DNA from: Basidiobolus ranarum
Taxonomy: Eukaryota; Basidiobolomycota; Basidiobolomycetes; Basidiobolales
NCBI GenBank assembly: GCA_040143965.1
Contig: JASJQH010006957.1
Span: 1 to 32,569 of the forward strand
Length of the DNA: 32,569 nucleotides
Direction: 5' to 3'
Below the pieces are notes generated by a model. That model saw nothing but the letters and a program-made list of their open reading frames with translations. It was not told the DNA's origin and did not search any database. Made by a program: the position numbers and the translations under genes. Below are positions 1 through 13,601 of this stretch, piece by piece. Position 1 is the first letter of the stretch; each line of letters starts with the position of its first letter.

Positions 1-7
1 ACAGTAA

Positions 8-80
8 GGGGCGTTGGCCTAATGGATAAGGCATCAGACTTCGGATCTGGGGATTGTGGGTTCGAGTCCCATGCGCCTCG
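8..80 (+). tRNA. tRNA-Arg(TCG), copy 1
   Basis: A 73-nt cloverleaf can be folded. It has a 7-bp acceptor stem with G·U pairs, a D arm closed by GCCT/AGGC, the anticodon stem TCAGA/TCTGG around loop CTTCGGA (anticodon TCG), a T arm GTGGG/CCCAT around TTCGAGT, and discriminator G. A four-T Pol III stop follows directly. It reads CGA (Arg) codons. The A box (GGCCTAATGGAT-like) and B box (GGTTCGAGTCC) are intact. The downstream 160 bp recur next to copy 6 in inverted orientation. Confidence 0.95.
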
Positions 81-542
81 TTTTGGTCAACCTTACTTTA
101 GTTTGAGTACTCTAGATATTAGAACAGGGCATGTATTTTAATGACCATCAAATTACCAAACTTTTGTAGCGCACTCACCAGAGTATTATGAAGGTAATTG
201 TAAAATACGAAAGGATGCCCAAATTGAAGTACTCACGCAGATTCTAGTTTTGATCAAACAATCGATAATTGGATTCACAGCTAACGAGTAGAATAGTGCA
301 ACTATGATAGCCATTATTCTCTATTACTTCATTCCATACACATAAAGTCAATAATTCAAATATTTATTTTGACTCGTATACCTTACTCTTGCAACTGGTC
401 AGCCTAAATCGGTTAATGATTTTGACTTACTTTAATTCAGCTTCCATTTGTGCAAGGTGTTCAGCAGTATAAAGAAACTTGACCAATATTATGGCTTGAA
501 TCACCAAAGAGAATTTCTAGTTGCCTTCTTCGGTGTTGTAAG
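81..542. repeat. Arm A of a long inverted repeat (tRNA flank)
   Basis: Positions 81-235 and 455-542 match, in reverse complement and at visibly high identity, the sequence left of tRNA copy 6 (about 13602-14198). Positions 236-454 are absent from the other arm. The junction there keeps only a CA microhomology, which suits a deletion in arm B better than an insertion in arm A. No coding potential is seen. Confidence 0.85.
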
Positions 543-872
543 TGTTGAAATTGGCATAGCCTAAATATATATAGAGTCATATATAGCTTAGTATTTAGTT
601 ATTCCTTATTTCACTAGGATATCACTCACTATTCTCGAGAGGGATTTACTTGGAAGTTCTCAGATATAAAGATTTTTCAAACTTGCGCTAGAAGCCCCAA
701 ACTTTGCACACATGTTCCTGGGATCTTCTTTAACACATTTTACACGTTAGTTTGTTTACATCTTGACAAAACTATAAATGTCAACTTTCTACTCAATAAA
801 TCAATAAGTGAGAACCACCAATTCTTCTAGTTCTCCAAACCACTACAAACAAACTCCCAAAATACCTCAACA
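543..872 (-). repeat. Solo LTR (LTR3) in arm A
   Basis: This 330-bp unit begins TGTTG and ends CAACA. It matches the LTRs at 13251-13601 and 13675-14022 in reverse complement. It is flanked by a near-perfect 5-bp target duplication, GTAAG at 538-542 and GCAAG at 873-877. There is no internal region or primer-binding site next to it, so it is a solo LTR of a retrotransposon (Ty1/copia or Ty3/gypsy type, not resolvable). It is a fossil and lies at the same target site as the LTR at 13251. Confidence 0.8.
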
Positions 873-995
873 GCAAGGACATAAATATAAATCAATTAGA
901 TAACACACTATATGCATCGATGAATACAAGATCCTTCCTATTACTATAGCCAGCACAATGCAACATTGTGATATTAGTGAAAATGAAGACAAGAA

Positions 996-1068
996 TCATT
1001 GTTGGCTAAATAAAAGAGGTATTAGACTTCGGATATGATGAATGTAGATGCGAGTTCCATGCATTTCG
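996..1068 (+). pseudogene. Decayed tRNA-Arg(TCG) copy
   Basis: These 73 nt align along their whole length with the intact tRNA-Arg genes of the window. The anticodon region TTAGACTTCGGAT and the 3' end CCATGC..TTCG are still readable. The acceptor stem, D arm, T stem and variable region carry many substitutions, so a cloverleaf no longer closes and the B box is damaged. It shows that the tRNA family was once larger and that copies decay when not maintained. Confidence 0.75.
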
Positions 1069-1598
1069 TTGCTACCCTGAGCATCCTTAGCAATTAAGTA
1101 ATTAATAATGATCATGGAACAACGCGACATCAATTTGATATTATCGGTGAACCCAGGTTTCATAACCTCAATTTCTTGTTCAATATGTATACCTGGTTTA
1201 ATAATTTGTAGGCACCTCCTTGAGGCGTTCTATGCGTAGAACTAAGGTATTAGAGTTTCGAAAATCCGCCCTGTTAATCGACCCGTTATATCAGAAATGG
1301 ATATACTTAAACCATCTATCTTTAGAAATACTATTAGAACTAACTATTCCCTTTACACTCGATTTCTTTTTGCAAAAAGAATGTATCAACAACGGTTAGG
1401 GAAGACATAAAACTTGAATATACTAGTTGCAGTAACACAAGTTAAAGTAGAAGAGCAGAAGAATATATTTTCATCTAAAGTGTTCAGTGTTTTATTCAAA
1501 GCCTGGTTTTCCAAAATCAGTGTTAATTGGGTTGGTTGATACAGAAATGCTATATTGCACTTTGCAAAGTACACGCTTCAGTGTCCTACGGCTATAGA
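1069..1598. other. Intergenic, nothing recognised
   Basis: AT-rich stretch between the decayed tRNA and the 3' end of the roadblock gene. No convincing ORF, RNA gene or repeat is seen. One short minus-strand stretch around 1170-1290 vaguely recalls a retroelement pol tail but is too short to call. Confidence 0.5.
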
Positions 1599-2082
1599 TT
1601 AATATTCTTGAGGATTAAATATAGTGATGAAGTAATAGTCCGGATCTATTGAAGTAAACCGTACAATTAGTGAATTATTCTATTAAACAAAAAGACACAC
1701 TTTTAAGCTATACATACTAGGAGCAATCATAATCTCATGTTTCTTTGTACGGACACGAAGGAATGTGACTTCGTTCTAGAATACGAGCAATTTAATTAAA
1801 GTTTAGCCTAGATTCAGAATGTTTTAATGTATACCTGGGGATCAATTTCCTGTACTGTTGATTTGGCCATGTTCACCAAGTTAGTAAAAAGGGTGCTGTA
1901 TTGGTTAGTTAAAGTATTGTCAAGGGTGGAGCGAATGGATAAGCCTTCCTTGTTTACAATAACCACTCCTTTAACACCTTTGCGTGAAGCCAAACGCTTG
2001 AGATGCTCATCTACCTCTGACTTGAAAAAGTTTGTATGTTAATTAGTGATAACAGGAATGTGTTTATGACCAAGTTTACCAT
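1599..2082 (-). CDS. DYNLRB: Dynein light chain roadblock/LC7 (DYNLRB)
   Basis: Four coding exons are inferred on the minus strand: 2080-2082 (only the ATG), 1835-2020, 1718-1775 and 1599-1645. All junctions are GT-AG and the frame is continuous, giving 97 residues; animal roadblock proteins are about 96. Exon 2 starts SEVDEHLKRL and has KGVKGVVIVNKEG, STLDN, QYSTLF and the conserved STVQEIDPQ end. Exon 3 holds TFLRVRTKKHEIMIAP and exon 4 ends DYYFITIFNPQEY. Roadblock dimers bind the dynein intermediate chain and help attach cargo. The first intron (2021-2079) has branch site CACTAAT. The start is split off because ATG is directly followed by GTAAAC, and no in-frame ATG precedes SEVDE in exon 2. 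It is transcribed away from SMC5. The gene is easily missed by ORF finding because no exon exceeds 62 codons. Confidence 0.9.
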
Positions 2083-2785
2083 TTTTCGTTGATAAGTAAA
2101 GGTTAAGTCAAAAGCATATATCATGAGCTTATACTTTTTATTAATCTTGGAATTGACGTAGGTAAGCTCCTTAATCCATACACCGATTAATGATTGATTT
2201 AACCGTTTGACTGAGTTTAGTACATGTATGCATTGAAACATCAGAATATGATAACAAAATGAAGTTGTAACTAATGTAACCATAATTAGTGGAGATAAGT
2301 CAAATGGTTTATGCTTACTTCATTAGCACATTGCTAGTATTTTATTTAGTATCTAACTCATTGAACAACAATAGATGCTCTCAATACTTTTTATTCCCGA
2401 AGACGTTCTGTATGATAACGCTAAGTCAAACAATATTTTGATCGTTGATTTTATCATTTGCTTATTTCCAATATATGCTTGTCAATCCAGAACCGTACTC
2501 TAATGCCAAACCCGACTACAATTTTCTTTGTCCATATCTCTGTTCTAGTCCTATGAAGGAAGAGTAAGGCGCCTTTCCCTCCTCTTAAATGGGATCTGCA
2601 ATGGATGTTATCAAGTTAATGATCGCCGCAATAATTTACAGCCAAACAAATTAATGGAATTTCAGTAGGAAAAATCATCGATAAATACAACTTGGAAAAA
2701 AAGGTAAACAAATAGATATATTCCATCAATATCATATTGAACAAATGCCACTTTAGACTTGTTTCATTATCACTTTCTTACATAC
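2083..2785. promoter_or_regulatory. Divergent promoter region roadblock / SMC5
   Basis: A 703-bp gap separates the start codons of the two divergent genes and must hold both promoters. It is AT-rich with no open frame of note. An upstream ATG at 2745 opens a five-codon frame before the SMC5 start. No specific operator is identified. Confidence 0.5.
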
Positions 2786-6292
<3,507 letters not shown>

Positions 6293-6839
6293 ACCTTTAA
6301 ATTAGTACATTATTGTATACGGATAATTTCCATTTTATAATCTTAACCAAATATACTTGTATAGTCCATTTCCTAATTTTTATGTATGATGTACCTTTTA
6401 GCATGCCAAATTGCGCTAGTACTGATTCGTGTACGTTCTTTGAAATAAATCAATCAAACTTCACAAAGCTGACTATAGTTCAACGCGCTGTTCTTGTGAT
6501 AATTGTTGATTGACATTACAGATGAATGCTCAAACATGATGACTGATTGGTTAAGACCAACAATTCAAATCAAGTCAAAACAAATGGATGGATGAGATTT
6601 GTTTTTGTTTATAGTTTAACAATCCACAGTCTCACAAACTCTGCGTCTGTTGATTCTTGAATTCTTTTATTTCGTGTTTTCTTCGGGCTTCACTTAACGT
6701 CCGAGTAGTTACTTGATAGCTCTTACAGTTCTAAATTACTCTAAAGTTATCGTACTTTCAAGTTGTTTATTCAACCCTTCACTCCTTTTACTTTTAACCT
6801 TTATTTTATCCAGCTTTTTCCTTTTTCGAAGTTTCGAAA
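6293..6839. promoter_or_regulatory. Intergenic region SMC5 to BRN1
   Basis: This 547-bp gap contains the SMC5 3' region and the BRN1 promoter. The last 100 bp before the BRN1 ATG are pyrimidine-rich (repeated CTTT/TTTTA tracts), as is usual upstream of fungal starts. No extra gene is seen. Confidence 0.5.
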
Positions 6840-8948
6840 ATGCCTTCTTCTCCACTTAGTACCCCAAGGAGGATGACCATTCATTCACCATTTAAAACCC
6901 CACATTCTCTGAAAAGAGGTTTTAATGATGATGCCTCCGAACGCGATTTACGCAGAAAATCGCTAATGGAATCCGTGAAACGACGCAGATCAGAGCTCTT
7001 TACTCCCAGAAGACGTATCTCCATGCTTGAAGGTTCCCCAAAGCAAACTCCCCGCAGAACACCTGGAACGCCAAATAGAAGATTGACCAACTTAGTGAGC
7101 AGCCCTTTGCCCGTAGCTCAGATGCTTTCAGCAGAGGAGATCAGTCATCGCTACGAAGAATGGATGAAAATCGCCGCTGATAATAAGATTAACACTAACA
7201 ATACCTGGGACTTTGCTCTTATTGATTTCTTCTACGATATGTCTCTGTTGAAAGAGGGCGAATCAGTGAATTTTCAAAAAGCCTCATGCACCCTTGACGG
7301 TTGTGTTAAAATTTACACATCTAGAGTTGACTCTGTAGCTTCAGAGACAGGTAAACTTCTGAATGGATTGGCTGAAAGTATCGATACCAAGTCTAGAGGA
7401 TCCTTCGATGATGAAGATGGAGGTAAAAGGGCAAAGAAGTCATCTAGAAGTGAGAATACCTTGGCAAAGGATTTCACTTCCTTAACTTTAAAGCAATTTG
7501 ATCTGGAGTTTTCGGTTGATCCGTTATTCAAAAAAACATCGGCTGATTTCGATGAAGGAGGTGCTCGCGGTCTTCTATTAAATCACCTTAGCATTCACAA
7601 TAATGGCAAAATCATCTTCGATGCCAGTGACGCCGCGCCATTTGAGAATGAAGATACTGAACCGGATGAAGAAGATTCTGATATCGACATAGGCAAATTG
7701 AAAGATAAATTCTTTGATAACTTTGATGACTTCTTGAGTCGTGACGTTTGCCCTTCTTTACAAAGCTTTGAATTGACTTCTGATACTTCTCCGGATATTG
7801 CTGCTCTCAAGAAAGTTATTGAAGACTTTACCGAAAATGAGTTCTACGATGACCAAAATGATGGCGATGATTATGATGATGATGATGACAACGATGATAA
7901 CAATACTCCATTCTTCGGTCATGACAACAATGACGATTTTGGACCAAACAACTTTGAAGATGGTGAAGATGATGTACGTACCACGGACCAAGCAAATCAG
8001 AACATGTTTAATGTGGATTTCGTACCCATGGCTAACGGTGGAGATGATGTATATTCTTACTTTGATTCTGCTTTCATGAAGAATTGGGCTGGTCCTGAGC
8101 ATTGGAAACTTCAACGTGCCCCGAAAGACAAGGTCGAGATTGCTGGAGAAAATCAAAAAAAGAAAACTGAAAAGCAGCAATTCCAGATTGACTTTATAAA
8201 CTCTGATGATATTGATGAAAAGAAATTGTTTGCCCCCACAAATAATACTACCTTAGCAAAGCCTTCCGAGAAGACAGCCGCCAAGACACTACTTCCAGAT
8301 GATATGCATTTCTCTTCAAAAAATCTACTTAGTCTATTTACGAAGCCTCAGGTCTCTATGATAACCAAGAAAAGACCAGCCTTTGATGATAATGGAGAGT
8401 ACGAAGGCGCCGTCTTTGGAGACGAGAATAACATGTTTGAAATCGGAAATAATAACGGAGCCGAAAGTCAAGCTGAAACTCAAGTTTCGTCTAATTTCTA
8501 TAACGATGCAGTTGATGACAATAATGATGACGACGATGACGACGACGGTTTACCTTTCCCCGATGTTTACGATGGCGTTGATTTTGGTGAACAATTGGTT
8601 GCTCAACCAAAGTTGATCAAACCAGAGTTCTTGAACTATGCCAAAACTGCCAAGAAGGTAGATGTGAAGAAACTCAAAGACAACATTTGGAAAGAACTAG
8701 TGGCAGACGAATCCAATGAAGCCTCAGACACAGAGGATCTGGAAGTACGAAAGGTAGAGGGAACGCAAAAGTTCACCGATGTCATTACCAACTTAAAGCA
8801 AGTTTATCCAGAAAAGAAGATGCAAGATATCTCTGTGTCTTTCTGCTTTATTTGCTTACTACATTTAGCAAATGAGAAAAACTTGGATATTTCAAACGAT
8901 GAAGCTTTGGGTGACTTGATTGTAAAGCAAAATGATGACTTGGCTTAG
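6840..8948 (+). CDS. BRN1: Condensin complex subunit 2 (kleisin CAP-H/Barren)
   Basis: Intronless, 702 residues, close to yeast Brn1 (754). The N-terminal kleisin block (about residues 95-190) has EISHRYEEWMKIAADNKIN, NTWDFALIDFFYD and NFQKASCTLDGCVKIYTSRV, which contact SMC2. The middle is long and very acidic (D/N runs near 335-365 and about 560-575). A motif SYFDSAFMKNWAGPEHWK sits near residue 405. The C-terminal block (about 610-700) has KKLKDNIWKELV and the winged-helix segment FTDVITNLKQVYPEKKM, which closes on SMC4. The protein bridges the SMC2/SMC4 heads and recruits the HEAT subunits for mitotic chromosome compaction. The first 95 residues carry about ten S/T-P sites, several with basic residues (STPRR, HSPFK, FTPRRR, TPNRR), a Cdk1-target pattern. 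The antisense and +1 frames open over the D-rich part are compositional shadows. Confidence 0.95.
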   Translation: MPSSPLSTPRRMTIHSPFKTPHSLKRGFNDDASERDLRRKSLMESVKRRRSELFTPRRRISMLEGSPKQTPRRTPGTPNRRLTNLVSSPLPVAQMLSAEEISHRYEEWMKIAADNKINTNNTWDFALIDFFYDMSLLKEGESVNFQKASCTLDGCVKIYTSRVDSVASETGKLLNGLAESIDTKSRGSFDDEDGGKRAKKSSRSENTLAKDFTSLTLKQFDLEFSVDPLFKKTSADFDEGGARGLLLNHLSIHNNGKIIFDASDAAPFENEDTEPDEEDSDIDIGKLKDKFFDNFDDFLSRDVCPSLQSFELTSDTSPDIAALKKVIEDFTENEFYDDQNDGDDYDDDDDNDDNNTPFFGHDNNDDFGPNNFEDGEDDVRTTDQANQNMFNVDFVPMANGGDDVYSYFDSAFMKNWAGPEHWKLQRAPKDKVEIAGENQKKKTEKQQFQIDFINSDDIDEKKLFAPTNNTTLAKPSEKTAAKTLLPDDMHFSSKNLLSLFTKPQVSMITKKRPAFDDNGEYEGAVFGDENNMFEIGNNNGAESQAETQVSSNFYNDAVDDNNDDDDDDDGLPFPDVYDGVDFGEQLVAQPKLIKPEFLNYAKTAKKVDVKKLKDNIWKELVADESNEASDTEDLEVRKVEGTQKFTDVITNLKQVYPEKKMQDISVSFCFICLLHLANEKNLDISNDEALGDLIVKQNDDLA

Positions 8949-9479
8949 CGGTTGAGCTGACAATTCAATTAGATTTTATACCTTATCAAGTTTATTTCAT
9001 GTATCTTAGAAATTTTCGTCTAAATTTTGTGACTTCACTTTCCGTGTAATCTTTTGTTTACGGTTTAGTTTAACTTTCTGTTGTTCTAGGCATTTTGGAA
9101 ATGTACATTTCATTTAGTTTTTAAATAAATTATCAACACATTAAAACTAGAAATATGAGTAGTTGGTGCTTGCTATAATCATGAATACTAACTAAGAAAC
9201 ATACTAAGCCAGGATCTCTACTGATTTTCTCGAAACATCTAAACGTAGGGTCAATACTATTTGTTGTTGCTACCCTTGTTGTTTGTGTTCAGAAATTGAT
9301 CGTTTATTCTCTATTGGGATTGACTTCCAGAGTCTAAAATTCGTCGTCGTTACCTCCTCTCTAAGAAAGCTTTGGAAAAAGGTAAAAAAATGATATCACG
9401 TCATATAGGAATTTTCTCTAATATAACATAGTGTAAGGCATTATTTTAACGTTGTTTTATCCTATCCAGCCTATTAAAA
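8949..9479. promoter_or_regulatory. Intergenic region with probable LC8 5'UTR intron
   Basis: The 531-bp gap holds the BRN1 3' end and the LC8 promoter. A plausible 5'UTR intron runs 9382-9469, from GGTAAAAAAA to CTATCCAG with TTTTAAC as branch-like site, ending ten bases before the LC8 ATG. No other gene is seen. Confidence 0.45.
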
Positions 9480-9805
<326 letters not shown>

Positions 9806-10314
9806 CTACTTAATCCTACTAATGCAGCCATATACCAAAATCATATCTAGTACTGTAATTAATAAAGTACCTATTTTTTTCTTACATAAGTTCTTGAATT
9901 CCTTATTTTTACTTCCAACACTAGGTTAACTGAATAACTTTCAAAGGTATTTCGAGAGCTGTGATTTAAGCCAATACTTCATAAAGTTTAAGACACAACC
10001 GCTTTCTAATATGCACTAGAATATGGGCAAGCAACGCAGATCTTATGGAGCTCAGGCCCACAACCCTCATATTTGTAATCTGATACATTGATATCAGCAA
10101 ACGTCACCTTAGTTTTTTTGATAAGACAATATGATGGCTTTAAATGTGTACCAAATAATTGACAATCCCTCTTATCACTAACCATTGTATTATAGATTAT
10201 ACACGCTTATATAGTCTTTGCAGAATTGTCAAGTGAAAGAATGTTTGCTTGCCCGTGTTAGTTTTTCACTAAAGGTATTGAGCTACTATGTTAACCCTAA
10301 TATGAAACTGATGG
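9806..10314. other. Intergenic, nothing recognised
   Basis: AT-rich sequence after LC8. No ORF with family similarity, no RNA gene and no clear repeat is seen before the tRNA-upstream repeat unit begins. Confidence 0.45.
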
Positions 10315-10642
10315 TATCAAATATGTAATAGAGTTTAATTTCTTGACAGTACAAATAAAACATTCTATGTAATATTAATCCTTAGACGCTTCCAAACATT
10401 TAAAGCAACAATCCAAATGCATAGAAGATTCTTAGGATGTGCAGAACCTGTAGCCAGCAACCCGAAAAATTTCTTAAAAGTATCTTGAAAGGTTAGAGAG
10501 TATTGGTTCTACTTCACCTCATAAAATCTTATGGCAGCCATATCAAAAGCATCGTGATAATGCTCACGGAGCAAGTTTCGAAGATTTATTCATGACAAAT
10601 TATTAATTTGCTAGAGTAAATATGCTAGGAAGATTTCAGTGT
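10315..10642 (+). repeat. tRNA-upstream repeat unit, copy 1
   Basis: This stretch aligns with 11755-12063 over most of its length in direct orientation (for example ATGTAATAGAGTTTAATTTC against ATGTAAAAGAGTTTAAATTC; AAATGCATAG followed by RGATKYTC and GTGCAGRAC). Its right third also matches the reverse complement of about 12475-12600. Divergence is considerable, perhaps 25-30 percent by eye. It lies upstream of tRNA copy 2. No coding function is evident. Confidence 0.7.
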
Positions 10643-10899
10643 TGTTACCAGAAATAGGATAACAATGAAAATCCAAATTACGCACTAAAAGGAATGGTTC
10701 AGAGAACACACATTCTCAGAACTTGAATATCCTATATATATCAACGTATTAACATATGAATAAATTGAAGTTCTTAAGCTATTTATTTACAACTTATCTT
10801 TCGCTTCCAACATGCTTATTCCTCACACCCTCCGCACACGTAGGAATCCTGACTGCTATCTTATTGGTGAATAACATTCAGCTTTAATGAAAACAGTAA

Positions 10900-10972
10900 G
10901 GGGCGTTGGCCTAATGGATAAGGCATCAGACTTCGGATCTGGGGATTGTGGGTTCGAGTCCCATGCGCCTCG
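10900..10972 (+). tRNA. tRNA-Arg(TCG), copy 2
   Basis: Identical over 73 nt to copy 1, including anticodon TCG and both internal promoter boxes. It is preceded by the same ACAGTAA leader and followed by a TTTT stop. It faces copy 3 convergently across 425 bp. Confidence 0.95.
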
Positions 10973-11397
10973 TTTTGCTCTTCATTTCTGTTGGCAATAG
11001 AACTGGTTAGGATATGTGTAACATCCTGTCATTTTATTCAGTTCAGCGCGAAACGGTTCAATATAACCGCCGAGTAAGTACTTCAGAAGAGCACTAGTAG
11101 GAACAACATTGAGATGATATTCTTACATACAGATTTCTCGTGACACCAATGTCTAAAAAATTGTAGTATCGCTTATAGCGAAGTAAAATGATAGTTTTGG
11201 AAATATATACATAATATGGTTTTGTGTGAGTTTCTGTGTGCTTATTACTGGTATATTTGCACAGGTAAGATATCTGATACTTGGGCATTTACATTCGAGC
11301 TGCTGGAAGTAGATCTATTTATGTATTGATTGCTCTACCGTACTACACCAGATCCCGTTGACTTTTTCATCAGAAACTGAAGAGATAGCAGCAAAAA
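10973..11397. other. Spacer between convergent tRNA copies 2 and 3
   Basis: AT-rich spacer; no gene or family-level repeat is recognised. Short runs of stop-free sequence on the minus strand (11094-11288) are rich in Tyr, Lys and Ile and look like chance. Confidence 0.4.
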
Positions 11398-11470
11398 CGA
11401 GGCGCATGGGACTCGAACCCACAATCCCCAGATCCGAAGTCTGATGCCTTATCCATTAGGCCAACGCCCC
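11398..11470 (-). tRNA. tRNA-Arg(TCG), copy 3
   Basis: Minus-strand copy identical to copies 1 and 2 in all 73 positions, with a T5 terminator on its 3' side (11393-11397 read in reverse). Its 5' flank (11471-11700) does not resemble those of copies 2, 4 or 5. Confidence 0.95.
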
Positions 11471-11754
11471 TTACTTGTGATAATAACCTCTGGATGTTGG
11501 TACCACTAATATTCCTTCACTGATATTTATTTGTTTTCCTTGCAAGCGCTATATCAGCTATACATATTTTTAAAACTCGATCACTTCACCATCACAAGTG
11601 TAGCCTTATAGAAGTCTTTTATTCACTAACTAGGTGAAAGGGTAATCAATAACCTGAGTATAGATCTCACTTCACATTTAGATACCTCCACATATTGGTT
11701 TCTCAACAACCAAAAATTCCACTGCTAGGCGATCAACAAAAGGATTCAATTATT

Positions 11755-12063
11755 AATATCAAGTATGTAAAAGAGTTTAAATTCTTGGCAACACCAATAA
11801 AACAGTCTCTGCAATGTTCATTGTTAGAGCCTTTTAGTTATATGAATTGCTACTTCAAATGCATAGGATGTTCTTGAGAAGTGCAGGACACGTAATCAGC
11901 AACTTGAAGAATACGTTAAAAGAATCTTCAAGAATAGGGAGTATTGGTGCTAATTCACCAGATAAAATTCAAATGGTAGTCATGAAGATCATATGGATAA
12001 TGCTATAAATGATAAGATATTGGGTAACTTCTCGGAACAAATATGGTAGGATGTTTCTGGCAG
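11755..12063 (+). repeat. tRNA-upstream repeat unit, copy 2
   Basis: Direct repeat of 10315-10642. The unit ends about 15 bp before tRNA copy 4, whereas copy 1 ends about 260 bp before tRNA copy 2. No ORF is conserved between the two copies, so it is not obviously coding. Confidence 0.7.
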
Positions 12064-12078
12064 TTAAGAAAACAGCAA

Positions 12079-12151
12079 GGGGCGTTGGCCTAATGGATAA
12101 GGCATCAGACTTCGGATCTGGGGATTGTGGGTTCGAGTCCCATGCGTCTCG
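12079..12151 (+). tRNA. tRNA-Arg(TCG), copy 4 (acceptor-stem variant)
   Basis: Matches the other copies except for one C-to-T change at tRNA position 69 (GCGTCTC instead of GCGCCTC), which turns a G-C acceptor pair into G·U and leaves three wobble-containing pairs in that stem. Anticodon TCG and promoter boxes are unchanged; a T5 stop follows. It faces copy 5 convergently across 229 bp. Confidence 0.93.
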
Positions 12152-12380
12152 TTTTTGTTTCTGTTCTTTGTACAAAAGACAACACATGCTTATAAGTAGT
12201 AAATTCTGAAGTGGTTACATGATGCAAAATTAAGTTGCCCACTGTAGAGTTTTGTAAAATCGTAAGAAATTCGTTTCGTTGGATTCACAGCAACCGTCAA
12301 TTACTAGGCTATACCATTTCTTTCAATAGACATTATCGCCTTGTTTATTACAACAAAAATGATGACATGAGGTCCAAAAG

Positions 12381-12453
12381 CGAGGCGCATGGGACTCGAA
12401 CCCACAATCCCCAGATCCGAAGTCTGATGCCTTATCCATTAGGCCAACGCCCC
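12381..12453 (-). tRNA. tRNA-Arg(TCG), copy 5
   Basis: Minus-strand copy, identical to copy 1. Its 5' leader is ACAGCAA on the minus strand, the same as that of copy 4. On its 3' side CTTTTGG supplies a T4 stop. Confidence 0.95.
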
Positions 12454-12600
12454 TTGCTGTGATTCTTGATTCCTGCATTTTACTACCATATTTTCTTCAG
12501 CGAGATACGCAATAATTTGTCATAATTTGAGTTCTCAAAACGTGCTCCGTAAGAATTATCAATATGCTTGTATCATGACTACCGCTTTGATTGAATTACG
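12454..12600 (-). repeat. tRNA-upstream repeat unit, copy 3 (partial, inverted)
   Basis: On the minus strand this stretch matches the right part of repeat copy 1 (ACGGAGCAMGTTTYGA and ATGACAAATTATT blocks) and the short block AATATGGTAG of copy 2. It directly precedes tRNA copy 5, so three of the six tRNAs have this unit upstream. Confidence 0.65.
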
Positions 12601-13250
12601 TGGAATAGTACCAGTGTTCATGTCATGAATATCTAACTCACCACATACTAAGTATTATATGTATATGTATATATATATATATATTTGTTATTACCTCAAA
12701 TGATTGGATAGCTTTAACAACTAATATTACCGCTCCTCTTTTGTCAGTATTGACAAGAATTGGTTCACCTTAACATACTGGGTATGAATAATTTTATCCT
12801 TGAGTTAGTATCCTAGCGGAATACTGTTCGAGGTTAACAAAATATGATCATTGAAAGTGGCCTATATGCGGAGTTAGTACAATATCCTGTTCAATGAGCA
12901 CACTTTTTTTTCTGAATTATTGAATAAATGTCTTATCAATACTATACTAAATGTTCCAAATTCATGTCATGTGAAGCAACATAGTGTGAATAGTTGTTAA
13001 GTACACCTACACCTTATATTCCGCAACTTGCAAGGGTGGTTATTGTAAAAACATCTACTTCTTAACCTACCATTTCAGATGGCTAATCGCAAACATTTAT
13101 GTAACAGTTACACTTAGAATAGTCGTTTTTAAGTATTATACTAACTAGTAATATATTGTGAATAAATATACTGTATAGCACATAGCTGATTCCTTTGTTA
13201 TGCTCTGTTTGCAAATGTAAGTATGATTATACCTCATAGATATTACCCCC
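12601..13250. other. Intergenic with TA microsatellite
   Basis: Contains an alternating TA/GTATAT tract at about 12656-12685. The remainder is AT-rich without a recognisable gene. The region ends with a C5 run abutting the LTR at 13251. Confidence 0.5.
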
Positions 13251-13601
13251 TGTTAGAGTATTTTGGGTGTTTGTTGAAGTGGTTTGGAGAACTAGAAGAA
13301 TTGGTGGTTCTCACTTATTGATTTATTGAGTAGAAAGTTGACATTTATAGTTTTGTCAAGAGGTAAACAAATAAACGTGTAGAATGTGTCAAGGAAGGTC
13401 CCAGGAACATGTGTGCAAAGTTTAGGGCCTCTAGAACAAGTTTAAAGAATATATACTTCTGAGAGCTTCTAAGTAAATTCCGATTGAAAATAGTGGGTGA
13501 TATCTTAGTGAAATATGGAATAACTAAATACTTAGCTATATATGACTCTATATATATTTAGGCTATATTATATAGATGTTTAGGCTATGCCAATTTCAAC
13601 A
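13251..13601 (+). repeat. Solo LTR (LTR1) at the end of arm B
   Basis: A 351-bp unit, TGTTA...CAACA, similar over its whole length to LTR3 (inverted) and LTR2 (direct). Its right flank CTTAC and the sequence beyond are the same as in arm A, so it occupies the same ancestral insertion site. Its left flank (C run) does not match, so the inverted duplication ends at the LTR edge. No internal domain is present; it is an old LTR fossil. Confidence 0.8.

Noticed and set aside
1170-1290. Minus-strand stretch loosely like the tail of a gypsy-type integrase
   Set aside because: Only about 25 residues look similar and neighbouring sequence gives no support, so it is left uncalled as a possible retroelement scrap.
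7758-8180. A 140-codon open frame antisense to BRN1
   Set aside because: It lies opposite the Asp/Asn-rich stretch; GAT/GAC codons read in antisense give Ile/Val runs without stops. No family resemblance, and the sense gene is certain.
11969-12462. Open frames of 66-75 codons overlapping tRNA copies 4 and 5
   Set aside because: They owe their length to translating the tRNA genes themselves (the peptides repeat the same translated tRNA), so they are not protein genes.
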